DNA of 64,000 nt from Antedon bifida (taxonomy: Eukaryota; Echinodermata; Crinoidea; Comatulida; Antedonidae). The DNA is taken from the NCBI GenBank assembly GCA_963402885.1, contig OY727098.1, forward strand, positions 7,001,001-7,065,000. Reading direction: 5' to 3'. Made by a program: the position numbers and the translations under genes. Positions within the stretch are counted from its first letter, which is position 1. Every line of letters starts with the position of its first letter. This document shows, one piece after another, positions 9,201 to 17,800 of this stretch. The notes under the pieces were generated by a model. The model worked only from the letters and a program-made list of their open reading frames with translations, ran no database searches and was not told the DNA's origin.

Positions 9201-10845
9201 TTATATTCACTTGGGTAACATTGGTACACTCCCCCCCATTAGCAAAGGGTGATTTAAAGTTAAAAACTGTTAAATGTGTACTAGATACAAAACCTACAAT
9301 TCAATAGAATAAATAATTGGTTTCTTTTATAAATTATTTTTGCCAATAAAAAAAGTAGTAACTGAAGAAGAAAAACAATTTAAAAAATACACCTGATTAT
9401 GATTCTTGAAGTTTAAAAAATGTACAATACATTAGCAATTCAATCTACAATCCAGTGTAAACGGGACTATATGATGAGTGGGGGGGGGGGGGGGGGGCGA
9501 TAGGCCGCAGTAGAATTATAATAGGCGATCGTGTAAACACAGTTTAATAAACCAATTTGTCATTTGATTGGTGATCGTGGTATTCATGACTGAATTGTTC
9601 AAAATTGTGACTACGGGTATGCTGGAAATTATGCTAAATATGTCGACTGTTTGTAAACTTCTTGAGCATGTTTTGTGGTGGTGCTCTAGGATAGGGTAAT
9701 GTTTGTTCGGTGATAGGGGATTTGTTAGACGACCATGGAACGATGATCCTGTCAGGATTTATTAATTCAATTCAATCTTTATTTAATTAAAAAAACATGA
9801 GTAAAAGTAAGAAAATAAAGGACTGACTGAAAATGGAAATAAAAAACCCCTTAAAATTGGTTGTAAGTATAATGAGTCCAGTTACAATGTGAAATAGAAA
9901 AATTATATATAAATATTAAATATATTAAAAATAGCAGAACGTTAAAAGAAAACAATTAAATCTTGTAAAATGGCAGGTAAAACATTTAAAATTGTATACA
10001 AATGCACAATCAATCAGTTTCGGTAAACAGCTCTTTGATGGATATACAGTAATAGTATGAGAGGCAACAATGTTCCGGGCAACAGTGCCAGATAGTGCTG
10101 CTTCTCATTTTTATGTTTATGTTAAATGAAAATAGACATAACTGAGTAGACGTTTAATGGTGAAATATATAAAACAAATAATGTGTATGGCATCGATATA
10201 AAAAAAAAAAAAAAAAATTCACATTTAATACCCAGTGAACATCTCCCCTCCCTGTAATGTGTAGCTCCATGTGACGTGACAGGGATTTTGTGTATGAATT
10301 CTCCTTACATAGTCGAATTTAATTTAGTGTTCCGTATTTATATTTTGATTGCTGCGCATGCGTGCGACCTGAAGATTAAAGATTTTTAATGTGATCGTTA
10401 CCTCTGGATACTTGAGTACCACAGAGAACGGCGAGTGTGCCTAAACTATACTCCTTGGACAGACTACTAGATATCCTATAATCTGTGCCAAGTGGTTTTA
10501 AATCTGCGGATGACACTCGACGATTGCAAACATTTACATCCCGGCAACATTGGCTTAGCTTTTAATCTTTCACCTTACTTTAAATGACTAAACTAGCTAT
10601 TAATATTAATATTTATATTCTATCACCAACGATTGGAATGATAATGGTTGTCAATACTATATAATACTGTATGCAACCACTATGAAATAACCAGGGAAAT
10701 GTAAGGGCCTACCCCTACTGCTGCGATCCCTTTCTGTCCTACGTATTCTAAAAGTCAATAAAAAAAAACAGAAAACATTACCATTGTGAATTCCAATGGC
10801 GACCAGCTGAATTAAAACACGGAAATAAATGAACACATTCGCCAT
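92..10845 (-). CDS. Gene C: Tie-type receptor ectodomain, partial (5' part only)
   Basis: Five exons are visible, all ending in phase 1: signal peptide (10782-10845), Ig1 (1671-1973), Ig2 (958-1227), EGF 1 (381-515) and EGF 2 (92-244); 925 coding nt, about 308 residues. The reading frame is open throughout and the gene leaves the window at the left edge. First exon and both Ig exons match gene A closely, so it should be a secreted or type I membrane protein with a Tie-like ligand-binding head. EGF 2 contains CLPDPYGC, a motif I recall from vertebrate Tie EGF 2. Intron 1 is about 8.8 kb because a BEL/Pao element landed 105-110 bp from the Ig1 acceptor. Whether the protein ends in a kinase, a phosphatase or nothing cannot be seen here. 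Confidence 0.8.
381..515 (-). CDS. Gene C exon 4: EGF-like 1 (Tie type)
   Basis: 135 nt, phase 1 to 1, donor GTAAGT. Contains GRWGPPRC, then [17 protein letters not shown] and GFSGDNC, a full EGF cysteine pattern with the W-G-P signature of Tie EGF 1. Confidence 0.85.
516..957 (-). other. Gene C intron between Ig2 and EGF 1
   Basis: 442 bp of AT-rich sequence with no open exon or repeat that I recognise. Confidence 0.6.
958..1227 (-). CDS. Gene C exon 3: Ig-like domain 2
   Basis: 270 nt, phase 1 to 1. Reads SVIIPTN...[11 protein letters not shown]...[10 protein letters not shown]...SFIELIVR. The Trp and the '[10 protein letters not shown]' F-strand are Ig-like, but neither canonical cysteine is present (VTVSF replaces the B-strand Cys; YELHF replaces YxC). 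Donor GTTAGT. Confidence 0.8.
1671..1973 (-). CDS. Gene C exon 2: Ig-like domain 1
   Basis: 303 nt, phase 1 to 1; acceptor TTTTGCAG, donor GTAAGT. Has FQCYPSEAG and GAYYCKGVV, the expected Ig disulphide pair, and ends [10 protein letters not shown]-like as in genes A and B. The frame stays open upstream of the acceptor to a Met at 2005-2007, giving a hydrophobic lead (MLNIYFLIGFAAG). Confidence 0.85.
2464..2998 (-). pseudogene. LINE ORF2, C-terminal RT/thumb fragment
   Basis: The frame opens with VVKLLGVLLQKNMKWDY, the 'KLLGV...W' motif that follows the RT palm in CR1/L2/Rex-like LINEs, and continues with RPLLEYASPLWHS and a RRLGVLAKF segment. It ends at a stop at 2464. No catalytic FADD motif is present; upstream sequence is cut by the inversion. 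Confidence 0.8.
3021..3470 (+). pseudogene. LINE ORF2 linker fragment, inverted
   Basis: Two overlapping open segments (3021-3272 and 3214-3483) need one frame change. They contain KPWFNVGIKKLICKRHNAYR and KWHKKIQTITG, typical of the region between endonuclease and RT in non-LTR elements. The second ends near VYRRLLKIKVNT, where the RT domain would begin. Confidence 0.7.
3768..4146 (+). other. BEL/Pao 5' leader
   Basis: 379 bp between the left LTR and gag. A primer-binding site is expected just inside the LTR (tttcaaaacctgtg...), but I cannot match it to a tRNA by eye. No open frame of note. Confidence 0.5.
4147..5151 (+). CDS. BEL/Pao gag-like N-terminal polyprotein part
   Basis: 334 residues; the Met at 4171 (MPLSKGSS, context acaATGc) is the more likely start. 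Residues about 25-100 are a charged coiled coil (AKAKRDVELKKQELAADIQ), followed by a conserved BEL capsid-like block LTPFSGQPTDYNRFIRAFEH and LYYLEQFTAGEVNQLV. The expected role is particle assembly. It ends at a premature stop (5149-5151) directly before a further open segment of the same protein. Confidence 0.85.
   Translation: MILYLFVTMPLSKGSSVCSSSAASIRLSAAQTRADLAVAKAKRDVELKKQELAADIQRLELESEVTMNEVKLQVYEQEIKKMEEEEENYRQSRDLDFPEGNSQERVADYIQSSITHSSMPPLQDDNEEDYAVREEKLPSQRGATVQPKTKAAINLKDPIHDAFMQFIKTTSLPKRELTPFSGQPTDYNRFIRAFEHEVEKKVPDNQDRLYYLEQFTAGEVNQLVKSFMHMEPEKGYKEAKQAIVKRYGNKFKLSESYLQRVNGVSEIKAEDGGRISTFSLLLLECQNVMLDLGYMDELNATTNLQIIIKKLPYKMREKWRTKTDAIQQNRRVVF
5158..5520 (+). pseudogene. BEL/Pao zinc-knuckle region, frameshifted
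   Basis: Pieces with VCPYC and, in another frame, RRCYGCLGKG then CKKCNQKHPTILH carry the paired zinc knuckles of BEL gag. A stop at 5395-5397 and at least one frame change near 5340-5450 break the reading frame. Confidence 0.75.
5425..6819 (+). pseudogene. BEL/Pao pol part: aspartic protease and RNase H, RT core missing
   Basis: 464 residues. The protease is clear: AFLDPGSSISFISDKL with active-site D. After KLGWIVWG and EETRLEKLYQ the frame passes straight to SERTLGINCDLEND and RRHLLSVMSSVFDPMGLM, which normally follow the RT palm. No YxDD motif is present, so about 250-300 residues of RT have been lost in frame. RNase H then starts (HVFADASSKG, IPRLELTAA) and stops at 6817 before its third acidic motif. 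Confidence 0.85.
6803..8278 (+). CDS. BEL/Pao pol part: RNase H end and integrase
   Basis: 491 residues. FSVFVANRL and WRHVRSKTNPADLASRG close the RNase H; then an HHCC zinc finger (HKRTGHCG...CVTCRRYQ) and the DDE core with D in GIDYFGPF, D in TSDNGTN and E in GIWERLIRS. The integrase itself looks whole. A TAA at 8276-8278 separates it from its C-terminal domain. The Met at 6803 is not a real start; the frame continues from the previous segment through a small deletion. Confidence 0.88.
   Translation: MNYIHNRNTRFSVFVANRLRVIHEGSELNQWRHVRSKTNPADLASRGINLKNEDEVAMWLRGPAFLTRDPSEWPQLFQGNPLKIDDPDVKEIFTVVEQNRWMNDLIKRYSSYHKLKKAVVWWTKFIGYLSHKSVTPMITATEMKQAEIDLIRYVQEEFFNEEIDALKGQRDVKKTSCLAKLNPTLDKCVLKVGGRLKNSELDENAKHPIVLPKHRLSEVITNEVHKRTGHCGRNQLINEVRKKFWIVTLPSVAKACVTRCVTCRRYQRKPEEQQMADLPSSRVSTGSRPFAHTGIDYFGPFEIKRGRSVLKRYGVLFTCFTTRAVHLEVAQSLTTYSCINALRRFLARRGHGVKTITSDNGTNLVGARTELRQALNSFEHDKVQEKMLANSIDWKFNPPAASHFGGIWERLIRSLRKVLYGVLKEQPLRLDDEGLCTLFCEAENILNSRPLTINQDTPDDLEPLTPNHLLIGANVVGYAPGVFVKKDIVTR
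8303..8572 (+). CDS. BEL/Pao integrase C-terminal domain (DUF5641-like)
   Basis: 89 residues: FWRRWKNEYLTTLQERQRW, then VGDVVILKDNCPRGHWPMAKV and a final STLVRPITKVVLL. This domain always ends BEL pol. It is in frame with the integrase segment except for the intervening TAA. Confidence 0.85.
   Translation: MFWRRWKNEYLTTLQERQRWHRLRKNISVGDVVILKDNCPRGHWPMAKVESVFIGDNGVVRACKVKTQTSTLVRPITKVVLLLEADGEV
8763..9131 (+). repeat. Right LTR of the BEL/Pao element
   Basis: 369 bp, complete, TGTAAGG...CGTAACA. It supplies the intact reference for the split left LTR. Confidence 0.92.
9208..9300 (-). pseudogene. Relic of an Ig1 exon (acceptor half)
   Basis: On plus this reads 'cacttgggtaacattgg', 'ttagcaaagg', 'aaactgttaaatgtg' and 'aaaacctacaat', a decayed copy of the first 80-90 nt of the Ig1 exon and its acceptor as found at 53257-53345 and 1890-1985. 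A C-run replaces part of it, the acceptor is altered and the second half of the exon is missing. It marks an earlier duplication inside gene C intron 1. Confidence 0.75.
9301..10781 (-). other. Gene C intron 1, distal part
   Basis: About 1.5 kb of intron between the relic Ig1 exon and exon 1. A-rich tracts (9784-9960, 10199-10216) but no recognisable gene or complete element. Confidence 0.5.
9479..9497. repeat. Poly-G run
   Basis: A run of about 17-18 G in AT-rich sequence; a likely length-variable site and a G-quadruplex candidate. Confidence 0.8.
10782..10845 (-). CDS. Gene C exon 1: start codon and signal peptide
   Basis: 64 nt, ATG at 10843-10845, donor GTAATG at 10776-10781. Encodes [21 protein letters not shown]. 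The gene A first exon starts [18 protein letters not shown], and similarity continues into the 5' flank, so I take this as the start of gene C. Phase 1 fits the Ig1 exon. Confidence 0.75.
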
Positions 10846-10945
10846 AACTCTTAGAAGAAGGAAGAATGTTTAAAAAAAATTGTTTACTATGAAGTTTCGG
10901 AGTCAATGGAGTATAACATATACTTCCGTTAAGTTTGCGGCTTGT
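10846..10945 (-). promoter_or_regulatory. Probable gene C promoter-proximal region
   Basis: Directly upstream of the gene C ATG. 'agtttcggagtcaatggagt' resembles 'agttccgtgatcattggagt' at the same place upstream of gene A, so the two first exons share a 5' flank. No confident TATA box. Confidence 0.4.
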
Positions 10946-11032
10946 GGGTCAGTTAGAGTAGTATATGTCAATGTACACTATTATATTATTTTATTGGTTG
11001 AGGCATGGTTGAGGTAAATGTTTGCATATCGT

Positions 11033-11243
11033 AAGGCCAATTTACACATACGAGCGGTAACGGTAAGAAAAATATAGAATCTGTTATTCCTTATGACCAT
11101 TTACACACAACGTTGGGAGGACGGGCGTGTTACAACCGCTAATGTAGAAAACGCATTAGGGTTGTAACAGGGCGGTTTCCGCTCAGGATAGATACAGATT
11201 TTACGTGGGACAATATACCGCTCGTCTGTGTAAATTGGCATTT
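11033..11243. mobile_element. MITE with inverted ends (GCCAATTTACACA family), copy 1
   Basis: Ends are 'gccaatttacacatacgagc' and its near reverse complement ending 'gtgtaaattggc'. The interior repeats 'cgagcggtaacgg' and 'ccgctcgtctgtgt'. A second copy is at about 61150-61343. No coding capacity. Confidence 0.75.
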
Positions 11244-11404
11244 ATGCATGTTAGGCCATGTCTAAAATAAGTCGGCCTAACAATATGTGTTCTAAAATCT
11301 GTATGGTTCATCTATATTTATGAAATTTATCCCTAGAGGTCCCATATTATTTAATTTCTCTCGCCTCAAGCACACCATGGTGGGCCAGTGTGACCAGCGA
11401 TGGA

Positions 11405-11700
11405 AATTAAATTATGCTAGGTGGCAGCACAAAATTATGGCAGATTATGCTAGGCACAATTACGGCCAAAATAGTACAAAAACAATGTATCAGAGGGCGG
11501 TGTATGTTTATGTATGTGGGAAGCAAAAAAAAAAGTTTTCGAGTTTTCGGGCAAATTATGCTAGATTAGAAATATGCTAGAAAATATGCTAAATCGTGGT
11601 ACATATGCTGTAGAATTGGGTTTTTTAAATTATGCCAGATTATGCTAGATGACAGATGGGTCAAAATTATGCCAGATAGCATAATCATGCCAGATTGGCC
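11405..11700. repeat. Degenerate ATTATGCTAGAT / ATTATGCCAGAT repeats
   Basis: At least eight copies of a 10-12 bp motif (attatgctag, attatggcag, attatgccagat) in both orientations, irregularly spaced. A chance frame (11320-11580) crosses it and is not a gene. Confidence 0.65.
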
Positions 11701-12194
11701 ACTATGGGTGGGCCTGACGGTGGTCAGCGCTGTAACATATAAAATGTAAACATGTACTTATAAACTTTACTTATCTTTATCAAACTAAAAAATAATTATT
11801 AGTAGCTGCCTCCTATATTTATTTTTGTTTTTCTTATTTTTTTAGTTTGCCTAGTGTAACAAAATGTAATAAATAGATAATGGCACATAAAACATTGGAT
11901 CATACTAATATAGCACGGCTTTGACTTAGTATTAACTCAATTATTTACTTCAGAACATTTTTTAAAGTGTTGTATCCGCCACAAGAAAGATTGCATATAT
12001 GGTAATATGCTGTTTAGAAGACAAAATCAAGATAAATCGTAATTTGTGTTCCACCCCAGCGTCTCCCCTGAAAAACTGTAAAGTAACCTGTAGCCTAGTA
12101 CATCATTTGAGTGGTGCGACCCATGTTAGCTTTAGGAGAATCAAATCAAAAATACAAAACATTCTAATGGGTTCCCGCTTATAGTTCAGTGTAT

Positions 12195-12540
12195 CACTTG
12201 TGCATACACTACATAATTTAAGTATGAAGCGTTATTACAATAATACATATACTATTCTATTTTTATCTAAATAAAAAAAATTATAAGCCTAAAGAAATGC
12301 ATATGTATCAATATTTATCAGTATAATTAATATTAATTGCAGGAAATTCAATTATTTTGGCAAAAGCATTATATAAACATGTATTTGTAAATTTAGATAT
12401 TAAATAAATTCTCCATACATTTAAGTTAATAATTGCTAAATGCTTCTAAAAAGGGAATTGTGTAACGCAAAAAAGATCCAAAACATTATGGAACATAAGA
12501 GAGCAACAGATGACCAATAGTGATTGTTTTGCTGAGGCAT
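12195..12540. other. DNA similar to gene A's 3' flank
   Basis: Patches match 25970-26360 in the same order: 'cacttgtg.ata', 'tatac..tattctattt', 'aataaa..aagcctaaa', 'caggaaattcaatt', 'aaacattatggaaca'. That region lies downstream of gene A's stop. The match suggests that gene B once had the same 3' end. Confidence 0.6.
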
Positions 12541-12662
12541 TTTATGTATATAGCCATTAGTCTAGGATCTAGACGGTGATTCGACATAATATTGGTAAAA
12601 ATTAACATTTTGGCACAAATGGCGTTTCATACGTATAACATACAAAAATCAAAATGCCGACT

Positions 12663-12707
12663 AGTGCCATCAAAGAACCTATAATACATAGGTTCTTAGA
12701 TGGCACT
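12663..12707. repeat. Hairpin, agtgccatc arms
   Basis: 'agtgccatcaaagaacctat' faces 'ataggttcttagatggcact' with a few bases between: about 19-bp arms with one mismatch or bulge. Confidence 0.7.
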
Positions 12708-13387
12708 CACTATAGTAAAGGAATAGTAACAACATAAAAACGACAAAAACTATACTTGTGGCAAGTGGCAACATTATTAAAACAAAATATAGCACATTTC
12801 ACAAATATCTATCCATTTAAACACACTTGTTCTCGGCGTGATTTTTTAGAAAATGCTTGAAAGTTGAAAAAATTGAACTGCTACACTGATATTTGTTTTA
12901 GTATTTTGTGCCACAAATATGTTATAGCAATTTCAATAATCGTTTGTTCATCATTGTCTCTTTTTATTTGTATAATGTTTTGTTTATATAGAATGAATAG
13001 CTGATTCTTAGTGATGTATCTCATTGTCTATATAATACTAGGCGATACATGTGAAACACATGTGACGCTGTATCACAATATTGTCCTATGATACTGGGAT
13101 AAGTAAATATAGATACAGTACCCTGTATCGTATATCTACTTGCTGGTAGAAGCCCATTCCACACCCAAATAAATTGAGGTGGAATACATTTTTCTATCTG
13201 TTTTAAATGCAAGATATTTAAAATGTTAAACTTTCAAATGCCTACTATAGCCTAAACTATATAAAACATTTCGAACAAAAATAATAGTATAGTAAATTGC
13301 TTTGAGATTCAATAGTATTTAAATTAAGCACAAATACGTTGTTGTTTCTGCTGTCGGTTTGAATCTTTTCTCTCTTTAGTTAGAGTT

Positions 13388-13930
13388 AAAAACCAAATTT
13401 TTTTGCCAAACCTTGAACAAAATATTTACAAAGCGATTTTTGAAGGAAACTCTTCATAATGAACCTAAAGTACTTAACCAAAAAAAGGATTTGGCCCATG
13501 GTAAACTTTTTTATGCCGCTATTTTCAAAATAGCCGCTCACAACTTGATATTCTTGTATTTCGGTAACCGTCAAACACAGATCTTTTGATCTTAAATTGT
13601 TTTAGAAGATATCCCATATTCATATTCTTCATAATGGAATATTAAGTTGAGGTCAAATGTCAAAACGTCAGAAATGTCATTTCCGATCACTTTTGGGCAA
13701 AATATTCTATTATGGTGAATAGAAATATGTATCGTTTAAACAACTCTCTGAGACTAAGATACAAGCATAATAAGTTGTAAGCGGCCATTTTGAAATAGCG
13801 CCATAAAAGGTTTCCTATGGGCCAAATCCTTAGACCTTTTTTTGGTCCTGTTTTAGGTTCTATGAAAGGTTTCGTGCCAAAATCGCTTTGTAAATAATTT
13901 TGTCCAGGTTTGGTGCTGATTTTCCGTAAG
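13388..13930. repeat. Diverged inverted repeat pair (arms about 200 bp)
   Basis: Left arm 13388-13585 and right arm about 13700-13930 are reverse-complement relatives: 'tttacaaagcgattttt' against 'aaaatcgctttgtaaat', 'aaggatttggcccat' against 'atgggccaaatcctt', 'gcgctatttcaaaatggc' class blocks. Several chance frames arise here. Probably two opposed copies of one repeat. Confidence 0.7.
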
Positions 13931-14220
13931 TACTTGGAACACCAAATAGGGGAACAGTATTCAACATGACCGTTATAAAGATGCAACAAGACAATTCTGT
14001 TACTATGGATCGCATAGACCTAAATCCCACTATCTTTTTACATTTAATGTAACAGTGTCCACTTGATAAAATCATGATATATTACAAAACCAAGTAATGT
14101 ACTTGGTGTTCCTAAGCATCTTTGCAACAATCAATAAGTTTCTTCGATATCGACAGTAGGCCTAGAATATATATGCTATGGTTGAATTGATACAAACATC
14201 ATCATCAGTATCGTATACAT

Positions 14221-14478
14221 TTACTGTGTATAATCGTATATTGTGTCTGCAAATTGTAGACCGTTCAAGTCATTCACGCCGTTATAATCCACCGCTATTA
14301 TGCCAACGTGAGTGACACCAGTATTAGTATCAAGTGAGGTAATCCAAGTTCGAGCAGGATTTAAAAGCAAACAAGATGGTAGCGAAGTGCAAATGTTTTC
14401 TAATATTTTACTACAGGTGTAGTTTAATTTAATCGATTCGCTTCTTTCCAGCACTGGAATGCAATATAAAGGTGACAA
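14221..14478 (-). other. Unassigned open frame, 85 residues
   Basis: A minus frame with four Cys (NYTCSKILENIC, SLPSC) and WITSLDTNTGVTHVGII, ending DTIYDYTQ-stop. A possible acceptor (tgcattccag) lies just after the Met. It sits where gene B's later exons would be expected but resembles none of gene A's exons. I do not recognise it. Confidence 0.2.
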
Positions 14479-14696
14479 TATAGTAGCACATAACTTAAAG
14501 TAGATGATGTCACAGAAGCCTTTCCATTTTTCAGACGTACTTCTTAGTTAGGGTCACCTATAAAAATCAATATCAACATTTCTACATCATCCACACTATC
14601 ATTAGTAGGCCTAACCAAATTCTATTATAGATGAAGTACATAATTACTACATTACTCACTTACTTATGGTATACATACTGTACTGTAGTTACTTAC

Positions 14697-14836
14697 CTTC
14701 ACATGCGTTACATTGTTTAAACCTTCCGTGCATTATTGGTTACTACACGCACCAGTTGTCTTATCACAGGCAACATTGCAATGACAAATTGAAGTACAGT
14801 AATCATCATAGTAACCAATTGGACAGACTTCAGGAA
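14697..14836 (-). pseudogene. Gene B exon 8: EGF-like 4 with stop
   Basis: Acceptor TTATTGCAG, donor GTAAGT. Reads VPEVCPIGYYDDYCTSICHC...CSNQ then TAA. Gene A has ...CSNKEC at this place. Five extra nt relative to a phase-keeping exon make it out of frame downstream as well. Confidence 0.8.
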
Positions 14837-17800
14837 CTGCAATAAGAAAGATATATATATTTACACTTTTCTGGATTTGAAAATTTCTGTCGCTATCCAA
14901 TCGAATTTGAATATTACGATGGTTAAAACATCATATGAAGCAGAAAGTTTGGGTAGCATTTTCTCATTCTCACAGATTTGCTTATCCAGTATTTATCATT
15001 TCAAAATTAGTTAATTAATTCTCATGTTATCACCGGGTGGTTTAGAATTTCTTCAATGCCTGTAAATGCATATGAAGAGACGTTTTGTTTATGATCAATT
15101 AAAATATCACTTTGTTTTTCCAGATATATTTGGTAAATCTTGAAATAGCAAAGATGAGAAAAGCTTAGAAGCTTTTAATCTACTTTATAATGTTTCAATC
15201 CAATTCCGTTGTCTCAATTTATTATGCCGTACCTTGACAATTACTTCCATACCATCCCAAAGAACAGCCACTACCGACTGTACACTCTCCAGTATATTGG
15301 TTACATCCTCCAGAGTTGCAGTGACATTCTTGACTACAACCTGCTCCAAATTTCCCAGTTGGACAGTCTGAAAGTTGTATAACCTTATTATTAATTGCAT
15401 TTTAAATGATTATAGGCCTATAGCATGTACTATTTTATTTATTTAAAAACTGGCGATTTCAAATGTAAATAATACATGTCGTTTGCAGGAACGAATAAAT
15501 AGACACGGTGATTTATGTAGTCAACTAAAATTAGCACCCTGCGAATTACTTGAGTCAAATTCAAACAAACCCAATTTGTGTTTTGTATGTAACATTAGGG
15601 TTGATGGATGGTGAAGAGGATGGGTGCAAAGATGAACCATTTTAAAATATATTCTTTATCCGTAACGACATATTTGTTTTTATGTTTTATAGACACGGTG
15701 ATTTATGTAGTCAACTAAAATTAGCACCCTGCGAATTACTTGAGTCAAATTCAAACAAACCCAATTTGTGTTTTGTATGTAACATTAGGGTTGATGGATG
15801 GTGAAGAGGATGGGTGCAAAGATGAACCATTTTAAAATATATTCTTTATCCGTTACGACATATTTGTTTTTTTGTTTTATAAATAATATACCACTAAACA
15901 CAGTAAAGCATTTGCGATTTAATACTTTGTTGAAACTGTCACTGTCGGTCATAGTCGATTGAAATAGTAAAGTACATGTAACGATACACCACGACGTTTA
16001 TATTTTTATAATTATTAATTAATACAATTAACGTTTAGAAGCAACTGTAAGTAATAAGGTTTATTTGTATAATTATGTGTTTAAACAGTACCCACCCACA
16101 CAGTAAGCCATTTGCGCTTCAAATGGCGACAAAAAATGGTTTATGTATTTATCCCAAGGGCCCATAAATTTACCTACTTGTGTTACACCAAATTCTACTG
16201 GAAGACTGAGAGATTGGAATGTTACCATTCATCGCCAAGCAATACGTTTGTATAAACGTATATTAAAATCAAAATAGTATTTTTAAAAGAAAATCGGCTT
16301 GTCTTCAACATTATAATGCTGTACTCGAGCTGCTTAACAAATGTTCAGCTATTAAAAACAATTATCGTAGAAGGAGATAGGTAAATGCGAAGCATCATCG
16401 TATTATTGTGTGCGGGTATTTTTCGTGTAGGCCTATACCATGACAGAAACACATCCCTATTTGGTACAACTGGTTTTATTCGTCAATAATTAATAATCAT
16501 TATCTAACTCAACTTAATTAGTAAACAGGGTTACATTAGGTGGTTAAAATCAGTGCCGAACGTATGAACCAACTTTATATACCATCGAGTAAAAATTCTA
16601 GAAGTAACGCGCGATTTACCGATTTTTTCTCTTACGTAAATTTATATATATATGTGTTTATATAAATCGAAAGGCAAATTACTGAAAAAAATGATAATGC
16701 TGTGGGTATCAGTGGCTGGATCTCAATGGGGATACAAAATAAAAGCGAAAAGCTAAATCAAAACGAGAAGTAAAACAGCCAGTATATACATATATATATA
16801 TACAAACACACCAGGCAAAGAACATTAATTCTAAACCGCCCGGTGATATACTGAAATTTAATTAATTAATTAATTAATTTGAAACGATAAAGATGAGGAA
16901 TTCTGTGAGAATGAGAAAAAGTCGCCCCAACCGAGACTCGAATTCAGACCGTCTGCTTGATATGCAGCTGTCCTAACCATTAGACCACTGGGGCTTTCAT
17001 GGTATTGTTCAAAGTCGATTGGATAGCGACTCTTTCACACTCTCGGCGTGGTACGGCGGAACAGCACTATAGTCTTCAATTGTACGCAAGCGCATCTTTA
17101 TCGTTTCAAATTAATTAATTATCACCGGGCGGTTTAGAATTAATGTTCTTTGCCTGTTGTGTGTATATATATATATATACTAAGTAGAAAGCCAGATCAA
17201 CTGGAGAAAGTGCTCAATACCATGGGTAGAGCCTAATACAATCATTAATTGTTAATTCAATAATTATTGTACTAATGGTTAGGGCAACTGGATATCAAGC
17301 AGACGGTCCGAGTTCGAATCTCGGTTGGGGTGACTTTTTCTCGTTCTCACAGATTTCCTCATCTCTATCGTTTCAAATTAATTAATTAAATTTCAGTATA
17401 TCACCGGGCTGTTTAGAATTAATGTTCTTTGCCTAATGTGTTTATAAGCAGGCGGTCCGAGTTCGTGTCTCGGTTGGGGCGCTTTTTCTCATTCTCACAG
17501 AGTTCCTCATCTTTATCGTTTAAAATTAATTAGTCAGTATATTACCGGGCGGTTTAGAATTACTGTTATTTGCCTGATAACAGAAATACAACAAAAGGAG
17601 ATAGGGTGGAGTCTGAATAAGAGTAGAAAACAAAGAAGGTAGCTTAGTAGAGATATAAACAATTTTGGAATGAAACTAAAAAACAGCTTAAATGGAGGTT
17701 AATATTGAAACTTAAATTTGGTAGTCAATGGAATAATTTTACCGATCTGGGAGTATGTTCCTAATGTTAAGTCCAAAAGGTTTTGTGGTTTTAAGTTGTA

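Noticed and set aside
11320-11580. Plus frame of 86 residues
   Set aside because: Runs through the ATTATGC word cluster; no domain or splice support.
16923-16995. A working tRNA gene with anticodon ATC
   Set aside because: Same tRNA-like part recurs in several damaged copies attached to one tail; a repeat family is the simpler reading.
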